Of a stretch of 9,125 nucleotides of DNA, positions 7,328 to 9,125 are shown piece after piece; position 1 is the stretch's first letter; the number at the start of each line of letters is the position of its first letter. A model generated the notes under the pieces. The model ran no database searches, was not told the origin of the DNA, and saw only the letters and a list, made by a program, of their open reading frames with translations. The position numbers were made by a program, and so were the translations under genes. Origin of the DNA: Candidatus Sulfopaludibacter sp. SbA3 (GTDB lineage Bacteria > Acidobacteriota > Terriglobia > Bryobacterales > Bryobacteraceae); contig CAMDKT010000206.1 in the NCBI GenBank assembly GCA_945900935.1, positions 1 to 9,125 of the forward strand, written 5' to 3'.

Positions 7328-7996
7328 GTGCAGAGACTACTTTTCAGTTTGATGCTTTTTGCGGCCGGTTGCGGTACAAAGACGGAGCCGGTTCCGGTGG
7401 AACAGGTTCCGATGCCGGCGGCGGTGCCCGTCGTGGTGAAAGACGAGCGCCCGGTGATCGTAGCGTTTGGCGACAGTTTGTCGGCTGGTTTCGGAGCGGA
7501 GACGGGGTCGTCATATCCAGATTTTCTGCAGCGGGAGTTGGATGGCGAGGGGTTTGCGTATCGGGTGGTGAACCAGGGGGTGAGTGGCGATACGACTAGC
7601 GGGGGACTGGCGCGGGTCGCGCAGGCGACGGAGTTAAAGCCGTATCTTGTGATTCTGGAGCTGGGCGGGAATGACGGCCTGCGCGGGCTGCCGATCGCGG
7701 TTACAAGTGAGAATTTGGACAAGATGATTGCGGCTTTTAAGGTGGCCGGGGCGAAGGTGATGCTGGCCGGGATGACCCTGCCGCGAAACTATGGACCGGA
7801 CTATATTCGAGAGTTTGAGCAGATTTATCCGATGCTGGAGAAGAAGCACAAGATCACGCGGATGCGGTTTTTGCTGGATGGTGTAGTGATGAAGAAGGGA
7901 CTAATGCAGCAGGACCAGATTCATCCGACGGCGGAGGGGAATAAGATAGTCGCTCGAAACGTATTCCAAGTGATCGCACCATTACTAAGGAAATAA
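7328..7996 (+). CDS. tesA: TesA-like SGNH hydrolase, predicted lipoprotein
   Basis: This 222-residue SGNH-family esterase/lysophospholipase resembles E. coli TesA. Block I is FGDSLSAG with the catalytic serine 50, Block II is NQGVSGDTTSGG around glycine 87, Block III is ELGGND with asparagine 115, and Block V is DQIHP with D196 and H199. It is likely to hydrolyse acyl esters or thioesters; the specific substrate is unknown. From GTG 7328 the protein opens with a short signal and a lipobox-like FAAGC, cysteine 15, so it is probably a membrane-anchored lipoprotein rather than the soluble periplasmic TesA. GGAG lies four bases before this GTG. An earlier in-frame start would run antisense to ybbA. 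A gene encoding YbjQ follows two bases after the stop. The divergent ybbA-ybbP neighbours match the E. coli order. Confidence 0.92.
   Translation: MQRLLFSLMLFAAGCGTKTEPVPVEQVPMPAAVPVVVKDERPVIVAFGDSLSAGFGAETGSSYPDFLQRELDGEGFAYRVVNQGVSGDTTSGGLARVAQATELKPYLVILELGGNDGLRGLPIAVTSENLDKMIAAFKVAGAKVMLAGMTLPRNYGPDYIREFEQIYPMLEKKHKITRMRFLLDGVVMKKGLMQQDQIHPTAEGNKIVARNVFQVIAPLLRK
7987..7991 (+). promoter_or_regulatory. Ribosome binding site of the YbjQ gene
   Basis: AAGGA sits inside the last codons of tesA, seven bases before the ATG at 7999. It supports that ATG as the start and suggests translational coupling with tesA. Confidence 0.7.
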
Positions 7997-7998
7997 TC

Positions 7999-8238
7999 AT
8001 GTTACTAACTACGACTTCGACCATTGAGGGTAAGCAGATTCAGTATCTGGGTGTGGTGACCGGCGAAGCCATTCTGGGCACGAATATTTTCAAGGATTTC
8101 TTTGCCGGGATCCGGGATATCGTCGGCGGCCGTTCGGCGGCGTATGAAGGCGAATTGCGGACGGCGAAGGAGATCGCCATGCGGGAGATGGAGCAGCAGG
8201 CAACGCAGTTGGGCGGGAACGCGGTGATTCTGCGGTAG
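7999..8238 (+). CDS. YbjQ/UPF0145 family protein, C-terminally shortened
   Basis: This 79-residue product closely matches the N-terminal part of the YbjQ (UPF0145, putative heavy-metal-binding domain) family: TIEGKQI, YLGVVTGEAILGTNIFKDF, then FAGIRDIVGGRSAAYEGEL, a helix, and QLGGNAVILR. The usual family length is about 105 residues, and members continue after GANAV with a stretch like VVGVDLDYE and a final MLMVSVSGTAV strand. Here the reading frame stops after GGNAVILR, so roughly 28 residues are missing. I could not find the missing part in the other frames just downstream. It may be a genuine short form, a degraded gene or a sequence error. The ATG at 7999 has a good ribosome binding site (AAGGA) and lies two bases after tesA, so the pair is probably one operon. 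Its function in this family is not settled. Confidence 0.82.
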   Translation: MLLTTTSTIEGKQIQYLGVVTGEAILGTNIFKDFFAGIRDIVGGRSAAYEGELRTAKEIAMREMEQQATQLGGNAVILR

Positions 8239-8253
8239 CAGCGTCTGGGCGGA

Positions 8254-8706
8254 TTAGGGGCACGCGCCATTTTCCTCCTCGAAGTGGAATCGGGCCTCAT
8301 CCCATGCAAAGGACACGCACGTCCTTCGGTTGCCCGGGTGCCGCGTCGTCACCGTGGTTATTCGGCCGGGGGCGTAGGTAATCTCAGCAGATGTAACGGA
8401 TACGTTGCCGCTGGGATGCTCCATGGCGGTTTCTTCTTCACTAACTGAAAGGACATTTACCAGGTTTCCATTGCGAAGGCGGTGGACCTCAACGGTTGTG
8501 CCAGAGACTTCGGTGCCGCCGCCCCTGTAGCGGACAATGACGCCCTGACCCGGGATGATACATTGGAGCACGACTTCCAGCGAAGGGTCGGCATCCAACT
8601 GAACGCGGTGCACGCGGAGATCCTGAGCGCCATCCCTGCGAAGCTGCTCGATGAGGGTTTCCGGGCTCAAAAGTGCGAACGCGAATAGGAATGGAAATGC
8701 GGGCAT
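8254..8706 (-). CDS. Small secreted protein of unknown function
   Basis: I do not recognise this 150-residue protein. It begins with a hydrophobic segment (MPAFPFLFAFALLSP) that would serve as a signal peptide, although its N-region lacks a basic residue. The rest is rich in beta-type strands, with a DADPSLEVV stretch, three cysteines (49, 130 and 149), and a WDEARFHFEE end. The DADPSLEVV segment loosely resembles calcium-binding or FG-GAP-type loops, but no repeat is present, so I do not assign that family. The ATG at 8706 follows a GAGGG sequence with eight bases between, and the gene starts 12 bases after the recA stop on the same strand, so read-through from recA is likely. It converges on the ybjQ gene with 15 bases between their ends and no visible terminator. 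In many bacteria recX follows recA; this is not a recX. Confidence 0.72.
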   Translation of the reverse strand: MPAFPFLFAFALLSPETLIEQLRRDGAQDLRVHRVQLDADPSLEVVLQCIIPGQGVIVRYRGGGTEVSGTTVEVHRLRNGNLVNVLSVSEEETAMEHPSGNVSVTSAEITYAPGRITTVTTRHPGNRRTCVSFAWDEARFHFEEENGACP

Positions 8707-8718
8707 GGAAGGGACCCT

Positions 8719-9125
8719 CTAAGAAACCGAGGCTTTCGCTTTCGGCTTCGTCTCATCGTCAATCGGACCAGCGGGTAGGCCGAGTTTGACGCGCAGGTTC
8801 AGATCGAGTGTAGCGGCCATATCCGGATTGTCCTTCATGAACTGCCGCGCGTTCTCACGTCCCTGGCCGATACGTTCGCCCTGAAAACTGTACCAGGATC
8901 CGGACTTCTCCACCAAATTGTGCGCTACGCCCAGATCGACCAGATCGCCTTCCCTGGAAATCCCTTCGCCGTAGAGAATATCAAATTCAGCTTCCCGGAA
9001 TGGCGCCGCCACCTTGTTCTTCGAAATCTTGACCTTCGTTCGGTTGCCCGTGACGACATCGCCCTCTTTGATTGCGCCAATGCGCCGAATATCGATGCGG
9101 ACGCTGGAATAGAATTTCAGCGCGC
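8719..9125 (-). CDS. recA: RecA recombinase, C-terminal part (5' end outside window)
   Basis: This is the C-terminal part of RecA, about 134 residues, running off the right edge. The first residues visible (ALKFYSSVRIDIRRI) match the conserved stretch following the L2 loop. Then come KVKISKNKVAAPFREAEFDI, YGEGISREGDLVDLGV, VEKSGSWYSF, GERIGQGRENARQF and the C-terminal domain. This makes the identity near certain. RecA polymerises on single-stranded DNA to catalyse strand exchange and to stimulate LexA cleavage. The tail after LGLPAGPIDDE is short and ends in a lysine-rich KPKAKASVS rather than the strongly acidic tail of E. coli RecA. The Walker A and B motifs, promoter and any LexA box lie outside this window. 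A small secreted protein follows on the same strand. Confidence 0.97.
   Translation of the reverse strand, partial: ALKFYSSVRIDIRRIGAIKEGDVVTGNRTKVKISKNKVAAPFREAEFDILYGEGISREGDLVDLGVAHNLVEKSGSWYSFQGERIGQGRENARQFMKDNPDMAATLDLNLRVKLGLPAGPIDDETKPKAKASVS

Noticed and set aside
6817..7599. Plus-strand 260-codon frame spanning the ybbA and tesA starts
   Set aside because: It covers the opposite strand of ybbA and the wrong frame of tesA; its composition is glycine-rich with no domain.
7315..7722. N-terminal extension of the ABC ATPase to 7722
   Set aside because: The extension runs antisense through tesA and is rich in S, P and T without homology signs. ATG 7314 gives a normal-length ATPase.
8239..8253. 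Shared intrinsic terminator between convergent ybjQ and secreted-protein genes
   Set aside because: The 15-base gap has no hairpin with a T-run in either direction.

Overview
The window is about 9.1 kb of GC-rich, densely coding bacterial DNA. It looks chromosomal. No tRNA, rRNA, transposase, phage gene or CRISPR array is visible. The mix of a multihaem c-type cytochrome of the kind linked to TPR proteins, a MerR-HTH/TPR fusion, a YbbA/YbbP exporter and a recA with a short tail suggests an Acidobacteriota member, perhaps of the Solibacter/Bryobacter group. That placement is inferred from general gene style, not from a marker comparison.

Layout: (1) At the right edge (8719-9125, minus) is the C-terminal third of recA. 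It is followed 12 bases later on the same strand by a small secreted protein of unknown function (8254-8706). (2) On the plus strand (7328-8238) are a TesA-like SGNH lipoprotein hydrolase and, two bases after its stop, a YbjQ/UPF0145 protein that lacks the usual C-terminal third. (3) Divergent from tesA, with only 13 bases between the start codons, is a long minus-strand run (7314 down to 60). It contains the ABC ATPase YbbA-like, the FtsX-type permease YbbP-like (11-base overlap), a ThiF/MoeB-type E1-like adenylyltransferase, a MerR-HTH/TPR fusion protein, a secreted TPR protein and a seven-haem cytochrome c. All gaps in this run are 73 bases or shorter, so some or all of it may be co-transcribed.

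How the genes relate: the tesA / ybbA-ybbP divergent block resembles the E. coli arrangement and probably works in handling or exporting lipophilic substrates at the envelope. The last two genes form a likely periplasmic pair, TPR scaffold plus multihaem electron carrier. ThiF would activate a sulphur-carrier protein for thiamine or molybdopterin synthesis, but no carrier protein or other pathway gene is in view.

Main points to check: the cytochrome's export signal lies in the overlap with the TPR gene, with no usable start codon close upstream; YbjQ is truncated; DnaA-box-like sites and an AT-rich gap precede the MerR-TPR gene; and the tesA-ybbAP synteny. I saw no convincing new defence or mobile system.
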